Below, piece after piece: positions 14,395-24,030 of a DNA stretch of 64,000 nt. The DNA is from Polytrichum commune (Eukaryota; Streptophyta; Polytrichopsida; Polytrichales; Polytrichaceae): assembly GCA_950295325.1 (NCBI GenBank), contig OX485805.1:36011501-36075500 (forward strand), written 5' to 3'. Both the position numbers and the translations under genes were made by a program. Each line of letters opens with the position of its first letter. The first letter of the stretch is position 1. A model generated the notes under the pieces. That model ran no database searches. It was not told where the DNA came from and saw only the letters and a program-made list of their open reading frames with translations.

Positions 14395-15031
14395 TTACAT
14401 GTTGTGATCTTTCGGTATTTTCTTTACTAATTTGAGGTATAGTCCATAGATTCCTCTAAAATGATGGGTAGTTTTCCCAAAGTCTTGAAGCTTCAATTGG
14501 CTATAGTATCTCAAAGTCAATCGGTTCATCCGTAACTAGCAGTAACGTCCTCCCCATTCATTCATCTTCCTACTACTAGGTCCCACACTTGGATGAAAAA
14601 AATCCTCCTACAATGTAGCTTCTCCCCACTCATAATGGACCCAGCTTTCAAGAAACACAATCTACTAAATTAAGAGCATCCCATAATAGGATTTTATTCA
14701 AGGCGTTTGACTTGAAGCCTAGATTAACAAACTATGATGATTAAATGGATAAAGAAACTAAACGGTGCATAGAAAAATAATAAGCTCTCCATGCTATTAA
14801 TAGGTTTATAGGCCTTACTCAAATCTTGGGTTTCAAAATACTAGGGCATGCTACTTGGAATTAGGGGGTTGAATTGGGGGTCTAAAAGGACTCGCCCGGG
14901 ATGGAGGCGACTTTTGAGCAGATAAAGGGGAATGTTTTTATGACCTTTTCCAAGTTCGATTATGTTGTTGTGTTCATGAATTCAAGGAAAGTGGGTGACT
15001 CATATGCCACTTGCAAGTTGCCACACACCAT

Positions 15032-15859
15032 CACTAAATATTGTATTTAGGGCCATTTCACACACGAGACTGAGAGCCCATGACCATTACACTTCAAGCA
15101 CTCCCATTGGTGGAAAAGGCGGAGCTGGTCCAAGTTCTCTTCACACTAGTATGTGATTGCAAGATGCATGTAAAGTCTACATGGACTCCTACATGGCATC
15201 GATTGGATCATGTTTCATGGTCACTTGGACTATTTTCAAAAACCCATCTCTTGGGGGTATGCCTAACACAAGACCGGGAAATCATGGCGTTCTGAACGCT
15301 CACAACCGTTGATATATTCTATTATATCATGTGTGAAGACATACATGAATAAATATTCATTGAAATAGCATTTGGTTAAGGGATTGGTCACATATGGCTT
15401 CACACTACACTTGAGGGTCTGTGACCACACTACCTGATTTTGGAGGTGTGTTGGGACGACCTTTAATCACTTTCATTTGGGCTCTCACAATTTCATGGTC
15501 ACGGCTCTTGGCTCGTGTGTGGAGTGGCCCTTAGAGTCTCCAATTTTATTTCTCTTGCTCAATGCTCATTGTAAGCCGCCCGTGGAGTGTCACCAACACT
15601 AATTGTAAACCTAGAAATATTTGTCATTCCTTGTGAAAAGAATATGGGTATTATAGATTTACAATGTTGCAATTACGAATCACTTACTAAGTGATTTTCA
15701 TCCAAATTGCAATCATCCTTGACAATTATTCATTACATATATGTTAGGATGAAAAATTAACCAAAAATGGATGACCTAAAACTAAGTTGGGATGACAGTT
15801 TTTGTGAACTCACCATAGTGACATCCAATACCATACAACACTAAATACAGTATTTAGTG
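15032..15859. mobile_element. Palindrome-ended MITE (CACTAAATA family), interrupted by a Harbinger element
   Basis: The right end is the palindrome CACTAAATA-CAG-TATTTAGTG (15839-15859); the left end is the same palindrome broken by the element at 15050. Without that insertion the MITE is about 344 bp. Interior motifs (TCATTCCTTGT, GATTTACAATGTTGCAATTA, CACTTACTAAGTGATTTTC) recur in the neighbouring copy at 15839-16140 and at 30915-31395. Confidence 0.7.
15050..15530. mobile_element. PIF/Harbinger-like non-autonomous element, copy 2 (481 bp)
   Basis: Same family as the element at 13886: ends GGGCCATTTCACACACGAG and, in reverse complement, GGGCCACTCCACACACGAG; TTA duplication at 15047-15049 and 15531-15533. 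It is inserted within the end-palindrome of a CACTAAATA MITE (15032 onward), so it is younger than that MITE. Internal sequence matches copy 1 with several short deletions. Confidence 0.87.
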
Positions 15860-16140
15860 TAATTGTAAACCGCATGTCACCAACACTAGATGTAAACCCA
15901 ATATTTATTTGTCATTCCTTGTAAAAACAAATTGGGCATCATAGATTTACAGTGTTGCAATTAGTGTCACTTAGTAAGTGATTTCTCATCCAAATTTCAA
16001 TCATCCACGACACTATTTTATTACAAATGTTTTTAGGACTAAAAGTATGTTGGAATGATAATGTTTGTAAACTTTATGTATAAGTGTCATCAAAAAAGTT
16101 ACCACAGTGACATCAATTATCATATCACACTAAAACCAAT
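15839..16140. mobile_element. Second tandem copy of the CACTAAATA MITE
   Basis: Shares the palindrome at 15839-15859 with the preceding copy and repeats the same interior in the same order and orientation, ending in a degraded terminus near 16134 (CACACTAAAACC). The pair forms a head-to-tail dimer with one common end. Confidence 0.65.
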
Positions 16141-16303
16141 ATTTGTAAAGTGGGTTCAACCCTAAATTGTCTGCACAGAAGTTGAAGCCCAATTTCTTAA
16201 CCCTTTAAAGTCACAGGGCTTTAAAGACACTACCTGAAAATGGAAAATATGATGTTGTTAACTTTTTTTCAGTCATTTTCTTGAGTCAATTAATTTTCTT
16301 CTA

Positions 16304-17304
16304 CAGTCCTACCTCTTTAATACGACGCTCGATAATACGACAACCTCGATATTATGACACAAATTTCGTAAACCAAACTTCCTAGTTCAAATCTACCTCT
16401 ATACTACGACTATGACAATGTTAATACGACACTCCTAGACCCCCCAAATGTCATATTATAGAGGTAATAAATGCATTTATATGGTGGGTCCCGCACACTT
16501 ATATATACATAAATACATAATTCATTTTAAATTCATAAATCTTATACATATGAAGTTTGGATTAAGGAAGTTTAAATGTAAAATGATGAAATAAACATGA
16601 GAACCATGGGAACCATGGGAACTAGGTTCTCTTTCTAAAACCCTACTCATGAGGACCAAAGAGAAAAATCGAGATTGATCAAGGAGTCCGAAGACCTGGC
16701 CCTTCTTATATCAAAACTGCAGCTTGGATCAGATGAGATGTCATTTGAAGAGTATGTGGTAATGGAAGGTGAAGACATCATTGAGGCTGAATATTTCATG
16801 TCAGAGCTGGTTGATATGGCCTTAGGATAGAGAATAGAGCCAGTTAGTTTGGACCTTACTGCTGAGACCGTAAACCCTTTAGATGTTGATGAGAGACCTC
16901 CACCTATTGTGAAACTGACGGATGCTCAACAACATGCTCAGCTATTAGCTACATTTTTTTATGGACAATTCATTAGACTTCACTCCCGCAAATCTGATGA
17001 AATTGCAGGGCATAATAGAGAAGCTCAATAAGATATATGTTGCTAACTTGAAGTGGCAACATCAACGGACTATTGATTCCTTCTTCAAGTCCACATAGGT
17101 TTAGTGAGGAGAATTTGCATATTTGTAATACATTTGAAAGAATACTTATTTTTACATATGGAAAATATCTCAAGTGTGTTTTTATGAAGTACCTCGTTAT
17201 TGTGACAACCAGGTCCAATTTGTCATATTATTGAATATGTGACACCTCGATAATACGACCTTTTTCTCGTTTCCCAAACGTGTCATATTAAAGAGGTAGG
17301 ACTG
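16304..17304. mobile_element. Decayed pogo/Tigger-like (Tc1/mariner) transposon, 1,001 bp
   Basis: Terminal inverted repeats CAGTCCTACCTCTTTAATA at the left and, in reverse complement, CAGTCCTACCTCTTTAATA at the right, flanked by the dinucleotide TA (16302-16303 and 17305-17306), the target duplication of Tc1/mariner elements. Subterminal GATAATACGAC motifs recur inside both ends. The interior keeps only the C-terminal part of a transposase (next entry), so the element is non-autonomous through internal deletion. Confidence 0.85.
16700..17097 (+). pseudogene. C-terminal fragment of a pogo/jerky-type DDE transposase
   Basis: About 130 codons of transposase tail. First part: FEEYVVMEGEDIIEAEYF...VDMALG, then a TAG stop at about 16828, then VDERPPPIVKLTDAQQHAQL. 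A run of seven T at about 16953-16959 shifts the frame by one; the other frame continues with LMKLQGIIEKLNKIYVANL and ends RTIDSFFKST before TAG. The helix with K.N.I and the closing IDSFF are typical of the extreme C-terminus of pogo/Tigger transposases, where they bind cellular partners. The DNA-binding and DDE parts are missing. Broken by one stop and one frameshift, therefore inactive. Confidence 0.7.
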
Positions 17305-19044
17305 TACACTCTTATTTTTTAAATGAAGTTTCTGGGGATATTCTTTGATTAAAGAAATGATCTGGACTTCATCCTTCACAACTTTCTTGAGTATCTCATC
17401 ACTTAAAAATTCATATTTTGAAAATACTTCTCTCAGTTTAGCTAGATTCTCCAAGCATTTAACATTAAGAAATCTACATGCCAGCCAAATAGTAACCTAT
17501 AGACTCATTCAAGACAGAAACTTAAAGACTATTTAAAAAACTCCAATGGTTTTCTCAATACATTTTACTAACAAATGAATAACAATTATACGTGTGTATT
17601 TGCAGTTAAGCCAAGGATTCATGGTGTCTATGTAAACTCATTCATGTGGAGGGTGAAAACGCAACAAATTACTCTATAACTTTTAAGATTATATGTAATA
17701 AAAACTTGACTCCAAAAGGAAAATAGTATCAAAGACCCCAAATTAGTGTAGTCTGATACAGTTGAAATGAATCGACCCTTAGAGTGGTATACAATTATAC
17801 TACTATAGACATGTCAATTCTACAAGCCACACATAGTGCAATATAGATGGTGTAGAACTTCTTTGATTGACACGACCTTTCTCAAATAGTGTAAAAATGG
17901 CAGTGAGTTGAGGTGGGTCCACTATTATGCCTCTTGAGATGTTATCTTTCTCCTTCGATTTGTGATGTGCAATTACCAAAGCTCCTACAAGTAGGTTATT
18001 TAGCAGAAGTCTTTGAATGACACTTCTAGGTATGAAACTTATGAACACACGAATCTTTATTTGGTCGAGATATCGCCAACAGCAGAAAATAAGGGCACGT
18101 TTTCATAGCTGGCACAATTGTACAGGGAAGTTGAAGATTTGATGAGGAAGACTTGACCAGCGCTCTATTCAAGAGCCCGGAAATTTGACTTGCATTTGCA
18201 CGAGAAAAACGTGGTTTTCGTAAACATGTCAGCATGCACCCAACATTGTAGTATTTTTGAACCAAATGTTTTCGTGGTACCAAATTCTTATTTTTCAAAC
18301 CTCGCCCGAAGGTTTCGTACTTCTTGGATGTAATTTCATCTTTCTAGCATATCAAGATCTGTCAATCTGATCATTCAACACCCAAAAGGCATCAAAACAG
18401 CCTTTATCAATGCTAGTTCAAGGTTATATTCTTCAAGAGGCACATGACTACTGCAAGAAGAAATATCTAACGAGCATTTGGATGCTTTAGTTTTAGAGAA
18501 TTAGCACCAAGTTCCAAAGTATTTAATAGAGAGATCTGCAAAGACACATGTGCAGAGTTTCAACAATAATTGCTATGTATAGAGCAGCACCATCTTGGGG
18601 TCACTCTTAGTACAAGCACATTGAAGCACAACCAAATAAATGCTGGACAATTTCAGAAGCGTAGCTTAAGTAAATATCTCTTTGATGACAACAATACAGT
18701 AATAACCTAAAGTGGAAATGAACTTGAACAACTATATGTAAAACCATCGTTCTCTGAAAGGCCTTGGCTCTCCCACACCTGTGTCTGTGCTTCCCTCCAA
18801 ACTCCCAGACCCTAATTTGGAGAGCAAAATCCACTTAATAGTGTCTCGGCTCCCTTTCAGAAACTTAGACCACCATTGCAATCACAAGTTTCAAAAATTA
18901 GATTGAATCAGAAAACAAAACCCTCATGTCCTGGTGCTGATCTCCAGAGGTAACAGGGAGATTAAAGAAAGTTGTTGTACTAAGACCTCGAAATCATTTA
19001 CACAAGAAAACAGGGAGAGAGTACACCAAATCTTGACTCTACAT

Positions 19045-19181
19045 TACTCAGCATTAGCTCTCGTTCTGTAGGCCTTCAGAATATAACAGTGGGATGCTTG
19101 AAAAGCTGCATATGGAGACTCGGATTCAGACTGAACTCCAGCATCCCACTGTTATATTCTGAGGGCCCACGTCGCTGAGTA
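19045..19181 (+). ncRNA. miRNA-like hairpin, copy 2 (candidate)
   Basis: 5' arm GAATATAACAGTGGGATGC (19079-19097) pairs perfectly with GCATCCCACTGTTATATTC (19141-19159); pairing continues outward (GGCCTTCA/TGAGGGCC) and, after an internal loop, at the base TACTCAGC/GCTGAGTA. The terminal part includes GGAG/CTCC around ACTCGGATTCAGACTGAA. Total foldback about 137 nt, a normal plant pre-miRNA size. It sits in the gene-poor but UTR-like stretch before the 189-aa gene. Confidence 0.5.
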
Positions 19182-22005
19182 GGAAAACAAAGCCAAAAAG
19201 GTTCTGTTATTCAAGAGAACACTCTGTTTCTGCGTTGTTAAAAACTTCAATTGGCAAGGAAAAAGGTATGGAACACCGAGTTCCAAAAGCCAATGAGTGA
19301 GGATTGCTCCAAGCATAAAAGAAGAACAATGCAAGAAAATCAACACATAATCTTCAGGCAAGACTGAAAGTAAATGACAATGTGAGGGTGAAAGGCAACA
19401 AAAATATTGCAAACCTGATTAAAACAACAACTATCCAGATTAGACTTTCTAGGTATCTTCAACTGATAATACAAAGGGCAGATTGTTAAATGAACTAGTT
19501 TTCTACGACAGCCAGTCTTAGGGTTTAGAGATTCGGTTGCAGTGGAGTGACCTCGACACCACTAGAGTTGCGATCAAAGTTGTGGAGTGCACAACATTCT
19601 ATATTACCTTCCAATGTGCTGATGATAGATAGGACACTAGGTTATAGAATGACACACAAGTACATGTACATTCCATCATGGACTTTGCTTTTGTTAAAAA
19701 AAACATTTGTTCCTTACTTTTTGGTTTGTGCACTTTGTGGTCACTGGTAAAACAGCTCATTGTTCAAATCATTGATCTAGTTTTGCACATTTGTGCAGGA
19801 GCTAGGAAGAAGTGAAGCAAGAATCAAGCTTATGATTTGAGAAGACAACAATTATTCACAATATTGACCTTAGTCTAAATCCAAAGTTGAGATAAATCCT
19901 AGGTTCCAAGTATGGATTACATAGTGCCAAAGGTGAAGGTTACCCAAATCCCTGAGCATATTCAAGGGCAATGATGTTTTTCTTCCAATTCATTGAAAGT
20001 ACGCATCAGGTGGTCAAATAAGTTATCCCACTAAACAGACTTCTTTGGTGACACCCTCATTCACTGTCATCTCTATGCAATTGCAAGTTTCATCGATCCA
20101 TTGGGGACAAAGGTGATCTTTGAAGGCGGTGAAGAGAGCTCACTCACCTCAAACACTAGTAATTGTTGATACTTCTTTTGGAACCTTCCAATCTGTACAC
20201 GTGACTTTTTGTGTCTTAAATATAAAACCTCTGGCTGAAAATCAGAGCACAGAAAGATGCTGCACATTTTCACAATCGTTTCAAGCAATAAGTCAACTCG
20301 AGGGAGTATCATACAACCATGCAGAAGAAGAAAAGTTCTAGATTTGTGCCATACACGAGACTTGAATTTGAATCTTGCACATGGAATGCAAGAAACTCAC
20401 AATTTGAAAGCTCGCGAGCAAGGGTTAATAGCTTACAGAACTTATCTTGGAGATTGACCTTATCAAAGAGAGGATTCTTGTCACTTTTCAATTACGTTTG
20501 AGCAGATTGACAAATCTGAAAGTCATGATGTCCGTCAGCAACTTCCTCCAGGAAAGACTTGGCAAGCTCCTTTCCTGTGGCCAACCTTTTCTGCTGGGTT
20601 AGGGACTACTTACAACCTCTCAGCTGGGCTTAAGATTCTTCCAAATTTCTTCTCGACTAAACCCCCATTTTAGGTTTGCAACAGGATCAGGGCTTAAAAG
20701 ACTCACAGACCAAGCTGACCAATGCGAATTCAATGCCATGTCTGTTCCTTTGAACATTGGCTCTCTTCCTTGCTGTAATTTCACACCTTCACCTTACCCT
20801 GGTGATCAACACCTAATTCCATGCAATAACTCAGTGCGCAGCAACTCAAGAGATCTTCAACATGATGGTCTCAAGATTCCTGCACATTTGATGTGTGGTG
20901 ATTGGAATCATAAAAAGAAGAGCACCATCATCATGTGATGATTTTAGGTTAAACCTCCTAAACCTTACTCACCCCAGCACTAATGCAACAAGGTGGTGGA
21001 GGCTGCCATGCATTTCGCCTCCAAAACTGCAAATCTTTGCAATGGCATAGAAACTCGTACTCTTGTAGACATAAATTAAACTACAAACTGCAACTTTGGG
21101 TAGGATCCAGAACCTAGAACACAACAGCTCAATGTGAACTCCAATAATCCTTGACTTCAATCTTGGCACAAAGTACCATATGTGAGAGACTCAATCTCTT
21201 TCTGCATGTTCTCCAGCAAACCCTAACTGCAGACAGTCCGACCACTCACCCCAACATTGATGCAACAAGAGGGCAATCCTGAAATGCTCTTCAAAACTCT
21301 TGAGAAAAGCCAATTCTGTAATTTGCACATTGTTTTTTGCAAGACAAAAGTTGTGTGCCTGAACAAGAGTCTCGTGAGAAAGAAATACAGAAAATCACTT
21401 GCCATGCATATCTATAACATTTTCAGACTTTAGATGGTGCAAGTAGCACATCTGGAATTCCATCCCCTATTTGTGCAGGGATTCTACAGCAGCATACGTA
21501 AACAAGATTCTGCAGAAATTGAACACATCACCTAAGAACAGAACCGAAGAACCTAAACTCCAGCAGCTGCCACCACACCAAATGTTGTTCCCCGCCTTGA
21601 AACTACACCGTGAAATAATAGTACAGAAAGCATCAACCCGCACAGAATGTTAAGTTGTGAAAGTATAGAGGTTCTTCCTCCAAGTCGTCTCCATTGTTAG
21701 GTCAGTTTCAGCATCCTCGATAAATTCCAGCAGCTGGCACATGTAGTACCTTGCTACTCCTGAATGCTCAAAGGCCTTGGAACAAATCATCATATTCAGC
21801 TATACACTCTACTATCTCGCGTTCTACCATTTTTGTACCAATTTTCGCTCATTCTGGAAAAAAATCTCCCCACCCCAACACGTGATTCAGCTGTTGCTAA
21901 AAGTGGGTCCTCCACTTCAACCTTCATTCCGAGCCCAAAACCAGGGCCAAAGAAATTGGAAGTAGTAGCTATTCCTTCCTTCCCCTCTGATATCCATGGG
22001 AATCA

Positions 22006-22068
22006 ATGGAGTTCCATACGAATCACTGATGAGGACTCGTATGATCAGTGATTCATATGAGACTCCAT
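22006..22068. repeat. Short imperfect hairpin, 25-bp arms
   Basis: ATGGAGTTCCATACGAATCA (5' arm) pairs with TGATTCATATGAGACTCCAT (3' arm) with three or four mismatches; loop about 13 nt. A further copy of CATATGAGTCACTAATACC follows at 22078. Function unknown; it lies about 260 bases beyond the stop codon of the minus-strand 189-aa gene and so may be in its 3' UTR. Confidence 0.45.
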
Positions 22069-22324
22069 AAATATCATCATATGAGTCACTAATACCATTC
22101 CCCTCCTCTGAGTCTATGGTATCGTCTTGCTGGCCACGAGACCACCTGCATCCACCCTCTCATATGAAGTATTTCGAATGGCACATCTGAAATATGTTGG
22201 CCCACAATAATGTGAGGCATGCTGTTAGAATTACAGACTCCATTTATGTTGAGTCTCTGATCATCAAGAATTGATGGCATCAAGATTATAATGCGAAGTG
22301 ATGATGAAAGATTTGGTCAAATTG

Positions 22325-22894
22325 TTACGTATCGAATCCAGAATAGACGCCCTGGTCACGGAGCAGCCGCTTCTCCTCCTCCACATAGTTTTTGCCCCTA
22401 CTAGCCTGCCCCATCTCCCGCTTCCGCTTCTCCTTCTGTGAGAACGACAGCGCCCGCTGCTCCGCTATGGCATCCGTCTTCTGCTTCTTGGCAAAATTGT
22501 AGGCCGCCAACGCCTTCGTTGCTGCCACTTCCGCCACTTCGCTAACCGCTTCCCGCGTCCGCTCCCTGTGCTCCATAGATTCCCCGACCTCGCCTTCCCC
22601 GCCCTTGCGCTTATTATTACCATGTGACCAAGACCAGTCCTGCTCCCCAGCCTCCGCCACGGGCGCTGGAACATTCATAATTGAAAGCCCCCCTGTATAC
22701 CCGTGCCTGCTCAATGCCTCGTAGTCCAACCCTTTCTTCCCTTCTTCTTTCCTGTCTTCTTCGAGTACAGAGACACCCTTCGAAGACGGATTCTTACATG
22801 TCTCAACGCTCTCCTCGCCTTCGTCCTCCGAAGACGAGGACTCGTCCGATGATAGAGCTGCTAACGGGTCCATGGCACTCCATGCCCCCGCCAT
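22325..22894 (-). CDS. Conserved acidic/basic nuclear-type protein of unknown function (189 aa, single exon)
   Basis: An intact reading frame from ATG at 22894 (context AAGAGATGGCG) to TAA at 22325. Near the N-terminus is a Ser/Asp/Glu-rich tract (DESSSSEDEGEE), the type of site casein kinase 2 phosphorylates. The middle carries DYEALSRHGYTGG and IMNVPAP; then comes a Lys/Arg-rich stretch with KKQK and KEKRKR, possible nuclear localisation signals. The last 28 residues (162-189) include GQASRGKNYVEEEKRLLR and end in VYSGFDT. I have the impression that this C-terminal block is a conserved eukaryotic motif, but I cannot name the family with certainty. No signal peptide or membrane segment. The coding sequence is GC-richer than its surroundings, as for a genuine host gene. 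Upstream on the minus strand is a telo-box minisatellite (22915-23467). Function is not assignable from sequence alone. Confidence 0.8.
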   Translation of the reverse strand: MAGAWSAMDPLAALSSDESSSSEDEGEESVETCKNPSSKGVSVLEEDRKEEGKKGLDYEALSRHGYTGGLSIMNVPAPVAEAGEQDWSWSHGNNKRKGGEGEVGESMEHRERTREAVSEVAEVAATKALAAYNFAKKQKTDAIAEQRALSFSQKEKRKREMGQASRGKNYVEEEKRLLRDQGVYSGFDT

Positions 22895-22914
22895 CTCTTC
22901 CTACTAAACTCACT

Positions 22915-23467
22915 ACACACAGCCACTCAACTCACTCGCGAAGCGAAATACGCAATCAACGAACACCCACTAAACCCCAACCCTCGCCATAGCCACTGAA
23001 CTCGTAAAGCTCGATTCGCAATAGAGCCATCGCTTTGCCATCGTAACCGACTAAACCCTAACCCTCGCCATAGCCACTGAACTCGCGAAGCTCAATACGC
23101 AACCAGCGCTGTCGAAACCCACTGAACCATATCCCTCCACACAGCCACTCAACTCGTGAAGCTCAATTCAAAATAACAGTCATCCAAACCGAATAAACCG
23201 TAAACCTCCACACAGCCACTCAACTTTGGAAGCTCAATACACATTCAGAATCATCGATTTGCCATCGAACACCGACTACACCCTAACCCTCGTTGTAGCC
23301 ACTGAACTTGCGAAGCTCAGCATGCAATTAGAGAGATCGCTTTGCCTTGTAAAATGCCTAAACCCTAGCCCTCCACGTAGCCACTGAACTTGCGAAGATC
23401 AATACGCAATCAGAGTAATCGCTATGCCATCTAACACCGACTAAACCCTAACCCTCGCCATAGCCAA
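22915..23467. repeat. Telo-box minisatellite, 70-82-bp unit, 7-8 copies, upstream of the 189-aa gene
   Basis: The landmark AGCCACTGAACT (or AGCCACTCAACT) recurs at about 22920, 22990, 23070, 23141, 23211, 23296 and 23378, with a last partial unit near 23458. Many units contain CTAAACCCTAACCCTCGCCA, that is, a telo-box (AAACCCTAA), plus GAAGCTCAATACGCAA and ATCGCTTTGCCATC. The array begins about 20 bases from the ATG of the minus-strand gene, so it is its 5' leader and/or promoter. Telo-boxes are known plant promoter elements of ribosomal and growth genes; the effect here is inference. Confidence 0.8.
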
Positions 23468-23821
23468 AACCACCGCTGCTAAACCACGAGCAAGCATTGG
23501 TCTTTCCCAGAAAGTAAAAGCAACGTTTTCCTTATTTCCAAACCTTTTACTTTTTCAAGTTCTAAACTAAAAGTAAGGATTTCGCTTCCCAAAAAAAGCT
23601 TGCCTCATTTAGGTTTGTGGTTGATTCATCTCAGATTTCAATTTAAGCTCATATAGACTAATTCCGGGTATTTAATTCGGATGATAACTTGGTTTAATAG
23701 TAACATTTGGACCCTAGAATAGTACTCATTGTTTTCATCCTTCATGTGTTCGGTAAGTGTTGTGAACGTTTACCCAAAAAGTAAAAGTGAGACCCGAGTG
23801 TTGCAAAACAAAAGGAACTTC

Positions 23822-23898
23822 TATATAAGGAAAGTTAGTATTTTTGTTAAAAGTTTGAGAAATATGAAATTAAAAGTCTTTTACCTTATCTATATAAG
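23822..23898 (+). promoter_or_regulatory. Two TATA boxes upstream of the acidic-repeat membrane protein gene
   Basis: CTATATAAG occurs at about 23822-23830 and again at 23890-23898. The second lies about 140 bases before the ATG at 24031, which would give a leader of roughly 100 bases. Both match the plant TATA consensus; which one is used cannot be told from sequence. Confidence 0.5.
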
Positions 23899-24030
23899 AG
23901 CAACTCGGCTCTCCTTTTATTTTCACATTCCACGTTCTTATTAGTATCACGCTCTCCAAGGCCTCGTGAGTCCCATAAACTTCTTTGCTCCTAAGTTTTT
24001 CCCTCTTGAACTTCTTTGAACTCGGTCAGA

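Larger units (their letters stand above)
17307..22324. other. Gene-free, partly UTR-like stretch before the 189-aa gene
   Basis: 17307-18300 is A/T-rich repeat DNA. From about 18300 composition changes to sequence like plant UTR or intron (many AACCCTAA, CTGCAG and TTCAAG words), but no frame reads as protein. It contains the hairpins at 19045 and 22006, and a diverged pair of about 100-bp segments at 20965-21060 and 21237-21330 (ACTCACCCCA, GATGCAACAAG). It may be a non-coding RNA gene or long 3' UTR on the minus strand. Confidence 0.4.
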
